A stretch of DNA of 64,000 nucleotides from Thioalkalivibrio sp. XN279 (GTDB lineage: Bacteria; Pseudomonadota; Gammaproteobacteria; Steroidobacterales; XN24). The DNA is taken from the NCBI RefSeq assembly GCF_011089885.1, contig NZ_JAANBD010000029.1:124001-188000 (forward strand), in the 5' to 3' direction. Position 1 is the stretch's first letter; each line of letters starts with the position of its first letter. The position numbers and the translations under genes are program-made. Below, piece by piece: positions 28,238-36,332 of this stretch. The notes under the pieces were generated by a model. That model made no database searches, was not told the origin of the DNA, and was given only the letters and a program-made list of their open reading frames with translations.

Positions 28238-29413
28238 ATGCCGGCAGGCCGCCCGAGCGAACAGCGTTACTTCGTCATGCGCCGCGTGACGCTGGTCGGC
28301 GCCGTAACGAACCTGTTGCTGGCGCTGACGCAGCTGGTCGGTGGCGTGATCACGCACTCGCAGGGGCTCGTTGCCGACGGCGCGCATACCCTGTCCGACC
28401 TGTCCAGCGACATCCTGGTGCTGTTCGCCGCGCGCAAGGCGAACGCTGCAGCCGACGCCCTGCACCCCTACGGCCACGGGCGTATCGAGACGCTGGCCAC
28501 GGTGGGCGTCGGGCTGATCCTGGCAGCGGTCGCGCTCGGGATCGTGCTGGACGCGGTGCGCCGCATGATGTCGCCCGACGCCTTGCTCAGTCCCACGCCG
28601 CTGGCGCTGGCCCTCGCCGCCGCGGCCATCGTCTCCAAGGAGCTGCTCTACCACTACACCATGCGCGCCGCGCGCCGCATCCGTTCCACCCTGCTGGAGG
28701 CCAACGCCTGGCATCACCGTTCCGACGTGGTGTCGTCCATCGTGGTGATCATCGGCGTCGGCGCCACCCTCGCCGGCCTGCGTTTCATGGACGCCGTGGC
28801 CGCAGTGCTGGTGGCGCTGCTCATCGGCCGCATGGGCCTGAAGATGATCTGGGACAGCGCCTTCGAACTCATCGACACCGGCGTCGGCCCGGAAGAACAG
28901 CGGGTCATGCTCGAGGCGGCGCGCAACACCGAAGGCGTGCGTGATGCGCATGACCTGCGCACGCGCCGCATGGGCGGCATGCTGCTGGCGGACATCCACG
29001 TCCTGGTGCCTCCGCGCATCAGCGTGTCGGAGGGACACCGCATCAGCGAGGCGGTGTGCCGCGCCCTGCGCGCAGTGCAGGACGACCTCGGCGACATCCT
29101 GGTGCACATCGATCCCGAGGACGACCAGGAGCGCGCGCCGAGCAGCCACCTGCCGGGGCGCGCAGAAGTGATCGAGTGCTTGCGGCCCTGCTGGGAAGGT
29201 GCAGGCCTGGAAAATGCGCCGGAGGTCGTGCTGCACTACCTCGCCGGGCGCATCGAGGTAGAACTCACCCTGCCCGAGGCCGTCGCCCGGGACCCTGAAC
29301 GGGCGCGCGTGGTGGCCGAGCGGCTCACCGCATGCTGCAGGGGGATCGACTCAGTCGGCCGTGTCAACGTCCTGTTTCGCGGGCCTCGGTTCGGCGGTTC
29401 CGCGCTCGGCTAG
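28238..29413 (+). CDS. Cation diffusion facilitator (CDF) transporter
   Basis: The 391-residue protein has about six membrane helices and the CDF metal sites DGAHTLSDLSSD (helix 2) and HHRSD (helix 5), with the YGHGRIET loop between helices. The C-terminal cytoplasmic domain (RRMGGMLLADIHVLVPP, SEGHRISEAV) is longer than usual, with an extra segment after residue 295 containing a second small domain. CDF proteins export divalent metals such as zinc, iron or cobalt by proton antiport. The ATG at 28238 is used. The 3' end overlaps the convergent small membrane gene by 63 bp. Confidence 0.92.
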   Translation: MPAGRPSEQRYFVMRRVTLVGAVTNLLLALTQLVGGVITHSQGLVADGAHTLSDLSSDILVLFAARKANAAADALHPYGHGRIETLATVGVGLILAAVALGIVLDAVRRMMSPDALLSPTPLALALAAAAIVSKELLYHYTMRAARRIRSTLLEANAWHHRSDVVSSIVVIIGVGATLAGLRFMDAVAAVLVALLIGRMGLKMIWDSAFELIDTGVGPEEQRVMLEAARNTEGVRDAHDLRTRRMGGMLLADIHVLVPPRISVSEGHRISEAVCRALRAVQDDLGDILVHIDPEDDQERAPSSHLPGRAEVIECLRPCWEGAGLENAPEVVLHYLAGRIEVELTLPEAVARDPERARVVAERLTACCRGIDSVGRVNVLFRGPRFGGSALG

Positions 29414-29743
29414 ACGGTAGCGCACCTCGCCGGAGTCCGGATTCCATCCGGCCGTGATGCGCCGCACCCACTGGCCGAACAGCGATCCGCCGAACACGCC
29501 CGCTGTCGCGGCAGCCGCGGTCCACCACAGGAACGCGTCGCGCGTCGCGCCCGCCGCCACCAGCGTCTGCGGCTCGAAGATGCGCGCCAGGCCGTAAATC
29601 ACGACGAAAAAACCGGCGTAGAAAAACAGCACATGCCGCACGATTTCCATGCCCCTGCGTTCTCCCCAGGCCGGGCTGGCACGCAAGGCGGTCATGACGA
29701 ACATGAAGGCGAAGAACATCCAGCGCTGCAATTCGGACTCCAT
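29351..29743 (-). CDS. Small membrane protein, unknown
   Basis: The 130-residue protein has three predicted hydrophobic segments (WMFFAFMFVMTALR, HVLFFYAGFFVVIYGLARIF and DAFLWWTAAAATAGVFGGSLFGQW) and a charged C-terminal tail. GGAGG lies 7 bases before the ATG at 29743, so it is probably translated. Its 3' end lies inside the convergent CDF gene. I do not recognise a family. Confidence 0.65.
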   Translation of the reverse strand: MESELQRWMFFAFMFVMTALRASPAWGERRGMEIVRHVLFFYAGFFVVIYGLARIFEPQTLVAAGATRDAFLWWTAAAATAGVFGGSLFGQWVRRITAGWNPDSGEVRYRLAERGTAEPRPAKQDVDTAD

Positions 29744-29774
29744 CACGATCCTCCCTGTCTCTACCCGCTGCCGC

Positions 29775-29813
29775 GGGCCCGGCGCACCACCGTTCGCATG
29801 GCACGCCGGGCCC
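29775..29813. other. GC-rich hairpin between two minus-strand genes
   Basis: GGGCCCGGCG and CGCCGGGCCC form a perfect 10-bp stem with a 19-base loop. It sits after the end of the secreted 191-residue protein gene (29850) and before the small membrane gene. There is no T-run, so it could be an RNA-stabilising end rather than a classical terminator. Confidence 0.45.
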
Positions 29814-29849
29814 GGGCCTGTCGAGGCAACCGGTCGAGCTTTGCTGCGC

Positions 29850-30425
29850 TCAGTAGATCTCGAGATCGCCGAGCGACTTGGTACCGGATACGCCGACAAG
29901 ATAGCCGAAATTGTCGTAATCCCAGTAACCGCGGCGGTGGGACAGGTCGATGAAAGCGCCGGCATTCAGCATGTCCTTGACGGACAGGCTGTTGTCCGAT
30001 GCCACCGCGAGCGAGAGGTTGCAGACCGTGTACATGTAGCAGTCACGCGGCGTGCCGGGGAGGTGGCTCAGCGCATTCCAGCCGTTCGGGCAAGCCAGGG
30101 GGTTGCCGTTACATACCGTGTCCACGAAGCGGTTGTAATCAAAATTTTCTTTCTCTTCCTCGAGCGACCGGTAGTAGTCCTTGCAGCGCTTGTTGACCGC
30201 GTCCGGCCCGAATTTCGTCGCCAGGTGCACGCTCAGCGCCTTGCCGAAGTCACCGAATTCCTTGCCGACAAGGTAGCCGGTGATGAACGAGAGCCCTTCG
30301 GCCACGACCCGACAACCCGTCGCCACGTCCTCCGGAACGGGGTCCTCCTCGGTGTCCGCGCTCGCGATCGGTGCGCACGCCAGCATGCCCAGCAGGACCC
30401 ATGCTTTCCAAATGCCATGTTTCAT
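29850..30425 (-). CDS. Secreted cysteine-containing protein, unknown
   Basis: The 191-residue protein has a signal peptide (MKHGIWKAWVLLGMLACAPIASA) and six cysteines in the mature part (GCRVV, KRCKDY, VCNGNPLACPNG, DCYMYTVCN), suggesting three disulfides. The segment FITGYLVGKEFGDFGKAL is hydrophobic enough to be a buried helix. GGAGG lies about 7 bases before the ATG at 30425. I do not recognise the family. It lies in the same direction as the secreted protein gene at 30730, separated by 304 bp. Confidence 0.7.
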   Translation of the reverse strand: MKHGIWKAWVLLGMLACAPIASADTEEDPVPEDVATGCRVVAEGLSFITGYLVGKEFGDFGKALSVHLATKFGPDAVNKRCKDYYRSLEEEKENFDYNRFVDTVCNGNPLACPNGWNALSHLPGTPRDCYMYTVCNLSLAVASDNSLSVKDMLNAGAFIDLSHRRGYWDYDNFGYLVGVSGTKSLGDLEIY

Positions 30426-30729
30426 GTTCGACCTCCATGTCGTCTTGCTTGTGGTTCCGGGCCGCATCCATGCCGCAACCCGGTGACGGATACCCTGCAA
30501 CACGCACCCGGCTTCGGGCCACCCCGAATATCCGGGTGTTTCGCCCGGATACGCGCGTTGAAGTCGCCCGGAAGCCAGGCGGCATGCTCGCTTCGCATGA
30601 TTTCGCCGGGCTTTTGTTTCGGCTACTGCCGCGGGCGCTCGACTGCCATCGGATCGCGCCAGCGCGGCACGCACCGTCTACCTGGTCTCGGGAGAGCCGG
30701 ACACGCCGGGACCGTGAGGGGACCCCGGG
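30426..30729. other. 304-bp region without a gene
   Basis: This gap between two secreted-protein genes holds no credible ORF with a ribosome site. A short hairpin (ATCCGGG / CCCGGAT, 30530-30550, 7-base loop) lies in its middle, about 105 bases upstream of the 191-residue protein gene. No strong promoter match was found. Confidence 0.5.
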
Positions 30730-31149
30730 TCATTCCACCTTGTGCAGGATGACGCTGTAGGGCTGCTCCGGGTTGTCCCGGTTGAACCGGCCGCGGATGT
30801 GGTACGTCTTGCCCGCCTCGAGCTCGAGCTCGATGACGTTGTGCTCCGGGTCCTCGCTCGGCGGCCCGAACCGGCGCTGCGGCGGCCGCGTGTGATCCGC
30901 CAGGATCGTCACCCGGATGCGGTAAGTCCCCGGCTCCAGCCAGAGAAACTCGCGCGGCACGATGTTGTTGCCGTTGATCTCGATGAAGCGCACTTCGAAG
31001 ATGTCCTGGTTACGCAGCGGCGGCGAGCCGGTGATCTGCGCGGCGTGCGGCCCCGGGTTCGTGGTTGGCACCCCACTGGCCCAAGCCGACAGCGGCGCCA
31101 CGAGCGCCAGCAAGGCGGACAAGGCAATAGCAGTCAGGCGTCTGTTCAT
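30730..31149 (-). CDS. Small secreted beta-rich protein, unknown
   Basis: The 139-residue protein has a signal peptide (MNRRLTAIALSALLALVAPL, ending SAWA) and a mature beta-rich domain (FEVRFIEINGNNI, FLWLEPGTYRIRVTI, IELELEAGKTYHIRGRF). The 'LEPGTYRIRV...AGKTYHIRG' pattern resembles small carbohydrate- or PEGA-like beta-sandwich domains. An AGGAG site lies about 6 bases before the ATG at 31149. Four 11-bp repeats upstream (31230-31273) suggest control by an OmpR-type regulator. Confidence 0.72.
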   Translation of the reverse strand: MNRRLTAIALSALLALVAPLSAWASGVPTTNPGPHAAQITGSPPLRNQDIFEVRFIEINGNNIVPREFLWLEPGTYRIRVTILADHTRPPQRRFGPPSEDPEHNVIELELEAGKTYHIRGRFNRDNPEQPYSVILHKVE

Positions 31150-31229
31150 GGTCGGTCTCCTCTCGATGGGGCGCTGGCATACAGCGCACGACGCTACCGT
31201 GACGCAGCGCCCGGGTCGTCGCCATGGCA

Positions 31230-31273
31230 GCGACCTGAGATTTCCCTGGAATTTTCCTGAAATCTTGCTGAAA
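31230..31273 (-). promoter_or_regulatory. Four 11-bp direct repeats upstream of the secreted protein gene
   Basis: On the minus strand four consecutive 11-mers read TTTCAGCAAGA, TTTCAGGAAAA, TTCCAGGGAAA and TCTCAGGTCGC. Together they give a TTTCAGGnAAA-like consensus in strict 11-bp register. Such 11-bp tandem arrays are typical of binding sites for OmpR/PhoB-type regulators. They lie 81-124 bases before the start of the gene at 31149, just past the end of the operon that encodes such a regulator. Confidence 0.55.
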
Positions 31274-31287
31274 CAGCGAGTTAGAGT

Positions 31288-32187
31288 TCAGCGCAGCAGG
31301 CCGGGCCAGGCCGCTCCAAGGCTCGCAACGAGCCGCTCCACCACCGCTTGCACGGGCAACCCCCCCCCCGGGGGCGCCGTCTCCGTATCCGACCACAGGA
31401 CCTGTCCCGCGGGCATGTCGAGCAGGCGCGCCGTCACCCGCCAGCCGGCGGCATCCCGGGTCACGCTGCCCTCGATGAGCAACCCGACGCCGAGGTCCCG
31501 CGCCACGGCGCCGGCCACGTCCTCGCGCCCGGCATAGGGCAGCAGCGTGGCCCGGCCGATGAGCACGACGTCCGCGAGCTCGGCACGCCACAGCTCCGCG
31601 AGCAGGGCGTCGGCGAGCAGCAGTTCGAGGCGCGACGTGGCTCCGCCCTCCTCGTAGGACTGGAACGGCAGCACCGCCAGCGTCCGGGAGACATCCATTG
31701 CGGCCGCCTCGCTTTCCATGCGCTCCGGCCCCGGCGCACGCAGCCACCATGCCACGCCCAGCACGAGGACCCCGGCCAGCACCACCAGCGCCCATGGCAG
31801 CCACCGTGTCCGCTCGGCATCACCCGCCCGCAGGCGCGCGGCCGCGTCGGAGCCGGACGACACCTGGACCCGCAGGCGGTAGCCGCGCCGCGGGATGGTC
31901 TCCAGCAGGACGGCCCTGCCGCCGAGGTCGTGCAGCGCCTGGCGCAGTTCGCGCATCAGCGCAGCCAGGCCGGCCTCGAAGTCCACCACCGTGCCGGCAT
32001 CCCACACCGCCCGGTAGAGGGTCTCGCGCTCAACCACGTTGCCGGCCGACGCCAGCAGGGCCAGCAACAGGCGCGCCGCCTGCGGCCGCAGCGTCACTGC
32101 CCGGCTCGACGGCAGGTGCTCCAGCCGTCCGTCGGCGGGGTCGAACCGGAACTCGTCGAAGCGCAATGGTGTGGTTGCAGTGTTCAT
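31288..32187 (-). CDS. Membrane-anchored winged-helix (CadC/ToxR-like) protein
   Basis: The 299-residue protein has an OmpR/PhoB-type winged-helix domain at residues 7-106 (RLEHLPSSRAVTLRPQAARL, LLETIPRRGYRLRVQV), one membrane helix (about 129-149) and a periplasmic domain (LAVLPFQSY, LGVGLLIEGSVTRDAAGW). The layout matches CadC/ToxR one-component regulators, and the C-terminal part resembles the TolB-N/FlgO-like domain seen in such proteins. The ATG at 32187 overlaps the kinase stop as ATGA. A run of ten Cs on the plus strand (G10 in the coding strand) lies near codon 273. Confidence 0.85.
   Translation of the reverse strand: MNTATTPLRFDEFRFDPADGRLEHLPSSRAVTLRPQAARLLLALLASAGNVVERETLYRAVWDAGTVVDFEAGLAALMRELRQALHDLGGRAVLLETIPRRGYRLRVQVSSGSDAAARLRAGDAERTRWLPWALVVLAGVLVLGVAWWLRAPGPERMESEAAAMDVSRTLAVLPFQSYEEGGATSRLELLLADALLAELWRAELADVVLIGRATLLPYAGREDVAGAVARDLGVGLLIEGSVTRDAAGWRVTARLLDMPAGQVLWSDTETAPPGGGLPVQAVVERLVASLGAAWPGLLR
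31360..31369 (-). repeat. G10 homopolymer inside the winged-helix membrane gene
   Basis: Ten consecutive Cs on the plus strand, followed by five Gs, encode the PPGGG stretch of the winged-helix membrane protein. A run of this length can change by slippage; gain or loss of one base would replace the last 25-30 residues. Confidence 0.7.
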
Positions 32188-33557
32188 GACGGCAGGCCAA
32201 CTATACCGGCCTTGAAGCCGCCCTCCGGGCGGTTGGCAAGCCGCAGCTGGGCGCCGTGCAGTTCCGCGACACGTTGCACGATGGCAAGACCCAGGCCGCT
32301 GCCCTCCTCGAGATGACTGCGACCGCGAAAGAACCTTTGCCCCAGGCCGGCCAGCTCGGTCTGCGGCACGCCTGGACCGCTGTCGTAGACCCAGAGGTCG
32401 AACCGGCCCTCGGTCGGCTCGACGACGACCCGGACCGCGCCGTGCTCGCCGGCGTAGCGCAGTGCGTTGTCCACCAGGTTGCGCACGGCGATGCCGAGCA
32501 GCTCGGCATCGCCACGCACCGTGCAGCCTGCGGCGGGCAGGTCGAGCTGCACCGTGCCGTCCGCGGCCGCATGGCTCGTCGCCGCCAGGGCGACCACCTC
32601 GCGGATCATCGGCGCCAGGTCGACCGGCTGCGCATGTTCGAGCTGCTGTTGCGGGTCGAGACGCGCCAGGCGCAGCAGCTGCTCTACCAGGCGGTCGGCG
32701 CGGTCCACACCGCCAAGAATCTGTTGCAGCGCCTTCTGGCGCATCGGTGCCTGGCTGCTCAGCATCGCGACCTGCGCCTGCACCTTGAGCGCCGCCAGGG
32801 GCGTGCGCAGCTCGTGCGCCGCATCGGCCGTGAAGCGGCGTTCGCTCTCGAGCGCCTGCGCCACGCGGTCGAACAGGGTGTTCAGTTCGGCCACCAGCGG
32901 CCGCACCTCTGCGGGTACGGTGACGTCGACCAGCGGGCCCAGGTTGTCGGGAGTGCGCGCGGAAACTGCCTGCGCGAGCGTGTCCAGCGGGCGCAGCCCA
33001 CGCCGGATGGACACGTAGATGAACAGCAACAGCGCCGGCAGCACCAGGGCAAGGGGCAGGATCACCTGGCCGGCCACCTCGAGCGCGGCACGGTCGCGCA
33101 GGCCGATGGCCTGGGACACCTGCACGCGGTAACGACCGTCTTCCGAGCTGAGGTTCAGCAGCCGCCACGACTCCTCGCCGCGCAGGATGTCGCTGTAGCC
33201 GGCGGCGCCGCGGATCGGCAGTCGGGGCGCATCGGGCGACCGCGCCAGCAGCGTGCCGTCCGCCAGTCCGACCTGGAAGTCCAGCGCGGGTTCGTAGACG
33301 TTGCCCGGCGAGCCGCGCACGCTGGCCAGTCGCTGCGCGAGGTTCTCGATGTGCTTCTCGTTGTCGTGGACGATGGCCAGCAAGAGGTGGGCGGTCTGGG
33401 CGAGGTGACCGTCCATCAACTCCTCGGCCTCGTGCTGCGCCCGCGTGTAGCTCAGCCAGCCGGTCAGCAGCCAGAGCAGGAGCACGCTGATGTAGACCGC
33501 AATCATCAGTCGCCGGCGCAGCGACGGCGAGCGCTCAGCGCGGGTTGCGGGCGTCAT
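32184..33557 (-). CDS. QseC-type sensor histidine kinase
   Basis: The 457-residue kinase has two membrane helices (about 18-38 and 165-184) framing a periplasmic sensor, a HAMP-like linker, the H-box ADAAHELRTPLAALK with phospho-acceptor His248, and an ATPase domain (N-box NLVDNALRYA, G-boxes DSGPGVP and GSGLGLAIV). The H-box and layout are those of QseC/PmrB/TctE-like kinases. It overlaps its partner regulator by 4 bp upstream and the winged-helix gene by 4 bp downstream. The signal is unknown. Confidence 0.93.
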   Translation of the reverse strand: MTPATRAERSPSLRRRLMIAVYISVLLLWLLTGWLSYTRAQHEAEELMDGHLAQTAHLLLAIVHDNEKHIENLAQRLASVRGSPGNVYEPALDFQVGLADGTLLARSPDAPRLPIRGAAGYSDILRGEESWRLLNLSSEDGRYRVQVSQAIGLRDRAALEVAGQVILPLALVLPALLLFIYVSIRRGLRPLDTLAQAVSARTPDNLGPLVDVTVPAEVRPLVAELNTLFDRVAQALESERRFTADAAHELRTPLAALKVQAQVAMLSSQAPMRQKALQQILGGVDRADRLVEQLLRLARLDPQQQLEHAQPVDLAPMIREVVALAATSHAAADGTVQLDLPAAGCTVRGDAELLGIAVRNLVDNALRYAGEHGAVRVVVEPTEGRFDLWVYDSGPGVPQTELAGLGQRFFRGRSHLEEGSGLGLAIVQRVAELHGAQLRLANRPEGGFKAGIVGLPS

Positions 33558-34219
33558 TGCCCAGGCTCGCCGAGGCGATAGCCGCGGCCGCGGTGGGTCA
33601 CGATGATGCCCGGCCCGAGCTTTTTCCTGAGGTGATGGATGTAAACCTCGATGGTGTTGCTGCCGGCGCCCTCGCCCCAGGCATACAGGCTGTCCTCGAG
33701 CTGGCTGCGACTGCGAATGTGCTGCGGGTGCGTGAGGAAGTCCAGCAGCACGGCGTATTCCCGGCCGGACAAATGGACTTCCTCGCCGGCGCGGTGCACG
33801 CGCCGGCTGACGGGATCGAGCTCGATAGCGCCGTGGCGGATCACCGGGGAAGTCATGCCGGACGACCGCCTGAGCAATGCCCGCAACCGGGCCAGCAGCT
33901 CCTCGAGATCGAAGGGCTTGGTCATGTAGTCGTCCGCGCCGCTGTCCAGCCCGCGGATCTTGTCCTCGCGGCGACCGCGCGCCGTCAGCACCAGCACCGG
34001 CAGCGGGTTGTCGCTGCGCCGCAGCTGCTGCAGCACGGCGATCCCGTCCTTGCCCGGCAGTCCGAGGTCGAGCACGCAGGCGTCGTAGTCATGGTCCGCC
34101 AGCGCCGCCAGGGCGAGGTCGCCGCGACGCACCCAGTCCACGGCGAACGACGCCAGCATCAGGCCGGCCCGGATGCCGTCCCCGAGAAGCTCATCATCCT
34201 CGACCAGCAGGATCTTCAA
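33554..34219 (-). CDS. OmpR-family response regulator (QseB/PmrA-like)
   Basis: The 221-residue regulator has a receiver domain with Asp51 (VLDLGLPGKDG) and Lys in TKPFDLEEL, and a winged-helix output domain (ELDPVSRRVHRAGEEVHLSG, SNTIEVYIHHLRKKLG, RGRGYRLG). It belongs to the QseB/PmrA/TctD group, whose known targets contain CTTAA repeats. The start codon is TTG at 34219, placed directly after the TAA of the TPR gene, so translation is probably coupled. A matching repeat lies in the operon promoter at 38450-38466. Confidence 0.93.
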   Translation of the reverse strand: MKILLVEDDELLGDGIRAGLMLASFAVDWVRRGDLALAALADHDYDACVLDLGLPGKDGIAVLQQLRRSDNPLPVLVLTARGRREDKIRGLDSGADDYMTKPFDLEELLARLRALLRRSSGMTSPVIRHGAIELDPVSRRVHRAGEEVHLSGREYAVLLDFLTHPQHIRSRSQLEDSLYAWGEGAGSNTIEVYIHHLRKKLGPGIIVTHRGRGYRLGEPGQ

Positions 34220-34864
34220 TTAATTGCTTGCGGCTCCGACCTGGCTCAGCAGGACCTGGGCTTCGCGCCGGCGACCCTCGTCGGCCAGGGCCCGGCCGTC
34301 CCGGGGCGGCGCTTCGAGCGCCGCTTCCAGATACCGTCGCGCCTCCGTCAGATTTTTATGGTCGAGCAGATACTCGCCGTAAAAAAAGTTCGGATCAATC
34401 CCGTCGGGGTTGATGGCCAGCGCCTTCTGGAACATCTCCTCCGCCTTCTCGCGACTGCCGAACCCGACCGGCCAGCGCGGGACCTTGGCGTAGAGCGTCC
34501 CCAGGCTGGTGTAGGCCGACCCCTGCAGGGCGGCCTCGTCCAGCTTCAGGCTCTCCTCCAGCAGGCGACGGGCTTCCTTGGCCTTGGACAGCGCGCCCAG
34601 GCCGCCGCTGGCGCCGGCCTCGCTGGAAAGAATGATGCCCTCCCAGATCAGCACGGCCGCGTTGTTCGGGTGGGCCGCGCTGAGCTGGTGCGCGCTCTCC
34701 GCGAGGGCGTGATACTGCGCCGCCTGCTCCTGCTCGGGCAACGTGTACTTGATCTCGGCCCAGCGCTGTTGCAGCGGCCGCACCAGGTCTTCATCCGGCG
34801 ACGCCACGACCTGGGTGCACGCCAATAAGCCGAGCAGGAAGGCTGAAAGCAGGGTTTTCCGCAT
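34220..34864 (-). CDS. Secreted TPR-repeat protein
   Basis: The 214-residue protein has a signal peptide (MRKTLLSAFLLGLLACTQVVAS) and tetratricopeptide-like helices (AQYHALAESAHQLSAAHPNN, ARRLLEESLKLDEAALQGSA, AEEMFQKALAINPDGIDPNF, ARRYLEAALEAP). TPR proteins act as protein-interaction scaffolds. Placed between the enzyme genes and the two-component genes, it may link the product or envelope state to the sensor, but this is inference. It starts 11 bp after the SDR gene. Confidence 0.85.
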   Translation of the reverse strand: MRKTLLSAFLLGLLACTQVVASPDEDLVRPLQQRWAEIKYTLPEQEQAAQYHALAESAHQLSAAHPNNAAVLIWEGIILSSEAGASGGLGALSKAKEARRLLEESLKLDEAALQGSAYTSLGTLYAKVPRWPVGFGSREKAEEMFQKALAINPDGIDPNFFYGEYLLDHKNLTEARRYLEAALEAPPRDGRALADEGRRREAQVLLSQVGAASN

Positions 34865-34875
34865 GGGATCTCTCC

Positions 34876-35679
34876 TCAGTGTTCAGTGATGGAAGGCGCC
34901 GCCGCGGCGTGGCGCTTGATGGCAGGCAGCTTGCGGCGCAGCCCGCGATCGACGAGGCCCGGCGCCACGCCGTGCAACCAGGCGAAGAATCGCTCCGGCC
35001 AGCCGAGCACGGCGCGGCGCGCGTCGTGCTCCAGCAGCCGGACGACCTCGGCGGCGACCCGGTCCGCGCTGTCGCTGGCATTGCCGAGCTGCGCGTTCAG
35101 CGCCACCACGGCGGGGGCGTTCAGAGGCGTCTCGATGGCGCGCGGGGACACGTGCAGCACGTGAACGCCGGTGTCCGCGAGCTCCCGGCGCAAGGCTTCG
35201 GAGAAGCTGTGCAGGCCCGCCTTGGCCGCGGAATAGGCGGCAAACCCTGCGAAGGGAATGCTGCCGAAGGCGGACCCGATGTTTACCACCGCGCCCTCCG
35301 GCTGGGCCAGCAGGCCTGGCAGCATCGCGCGTGTCAGCTGGATCGGTGCGACCAGGTTGATGGCGAGGATCTGCTCCACGCCGGCCGCGCCCTGGTCTTG
35401 CAACAGGCCGAAGCCGCCGATGCCGGCGTTGTTGACCAGGATGTTGGCGCCGAAATCGCGCGCCGCCCCGGCTACCGCGGTGATGCCGTCCGGGGTGCTG
35501 ATGTCGGCCTGCATGCAGCGATGCCCGGGTCCGGCCTGCACGGTGACCGCCTCGAGGCGCTCGAGATTCCGGCCGGTGAGCAGCAGTGTCGCGCCCTTGG
35601 CCGCCAGTCTTTCGCCGAGCGCCTGGCCGAGACCGCCGCTCGCGCCGGTGAGCACGATACGCGCGCCCTTCAGTTGCAT
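34876..35679 (-). CDS. Short-chain dehydrogenase/reductase
   Basis: The 267-residue SDR has the cofactor motif TGASGGLGQALG, the NNAG motif (LVNNAGIGGFG) and the catalytic set Ser in NIGSAFGS with YSAAK. The T-G-x3-G-x-G and NNAG patterns are of the classical SDR type, and an Arg after the first strand (TGRNLERL) suggests NADP(H). It likely reduces or oxidises a carbonyl or alcohol made by the enzymes upstream in the operon. It overlaps the diiron-type gene by 10 bp. Confidence 0.92.
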   Translation of the reverse strand: MQLKGARIVLTGASGGLGQALGERLAAKGATLLLTGRNLERLEAVTVQAGPGHRCMQADISTPDGITAVAGAARDFGANILVNNAGIGGFGLLQDQGAAGVEQILAINLVAPIQLTRAMLPGLLAQPEGAVVNIGSAFGSIPFAGFAAYSAAKAGLHSFSEALRRELADTGVHVLHVSPRAIETPLNAPAVVALNAQLGNASDSADRVAAEVVRLLEHDARRAVLGWPERFFAWLHGVAPGLVDRGLRRKLPAIKRHAAAAPSITEH

Positions 35680-36332
35680 GCCGTGCTCCCGCCGGAGAGA
35701 GCCCGAAAGATGTTGCCGTAGAGATGGAAGAAAATGCGCGCGGCCCGCACCACGTCGGCCTGGTCTTCGGGCTCCATCTGCTCCAGCAACGCCGCCAGGT
35801 GCTGGGTGTGCTCCTGGTCGAGCGTGCCGTGGGAGCGCAGGTAGGAGAAGGCCTTGTTGGGCAGGCCGAGCGCCTGCTGGATCTGCTCCGCGGCCGCCAG
35901 CGCGAAGTCGGCACTGGTGCCCTCCAGCACGAACACCATGCCGAAGAAGGCGGCCGGGTTGCCGCGCTGGATGAGATCGTAAGCGTAGGCCACCATCAGC
36001 TCCGCCGGCAGCTCGGGCCGGCTGTGACGGACCGCGTCCGCATCGCCGCCCGCGGCCGCGATGTCGTTGAGTATCCACTCGTCGTGGCCGATCTCTTCCT
36101 CGATGTACTCGGCCACGGCGGGACGCAGCCACGCGAGGCGCTCCGGCAGGCGGCCGCCGAGGGTCATCAACAGCGGCGTGGTGTGCCGCACGTGGTGGTA
36201 GGCCTGGCCGAGGAAGGCCAGGTAATCCTGGTGCGACACCCGGCCCTGCAGGCAATCGGCGATGACCGGTGCGGACAAGAGGTAGGCGCGCGCCTCCTCG
36301 GTCGAGGACTTCAGCGCCTCATAAAACGACAT
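35670..36332 (-). CDS. Heme-oxygenase-fold probable diiron enzyme (TenA/UndA-like)
   Basis: The 220-residue helical protein matches the iron-containing redox enzyme family of the heme-oxygenase/TenA fold. Candidate metal ligands are E80 and H83 (EEEIGHDEW), E137 (VLEGTS) and E174 or D172 with H175 or H178 (LDQEHTQHL). These recall the diiron sites of UndA-type oxidases, which act on fatty acids, and of other HDO enzymes. Oxidation of an acyl or amine substrate is possible, but the reaction is not known. It overlaps the ligase gene by 14 bp and the SDR gene by 10 bp. Confidence 0.8.
   Translation of the reverse strand: MSFYEALKSSTEEARAYLLSAPVIADCLQGRVSHQDYLAFLGQAYHHVRHTTPLLMTLGGRLPERLAWLRPAVAEYIEEEIGHDEWILNDIAAAGGDADAVRHSRPELPAELMVAYAYDLIQRGNPAAFFGMVFVLEGTSADFALAAAEQIQQALGLPNKAFSYLRSHGTLDQEHTQHLAALLEQMEPEDQADVVRAARIFFHLYGNIFRALSGGSTACN

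Noticed and set aside
30530..30550. Hairpin in the 304-bp gap as a terminator
   Set aside because: The stem is only 7 bp and no T-run follows on either strand.
31241..31270. Sigma-54 promoter (TGG...TTGCT) on the plus strand
   Set aside because: The GG to GC spacing is about 18 bases rather than the required 12, and the 11-bp repeat pattern explains the sequence better.
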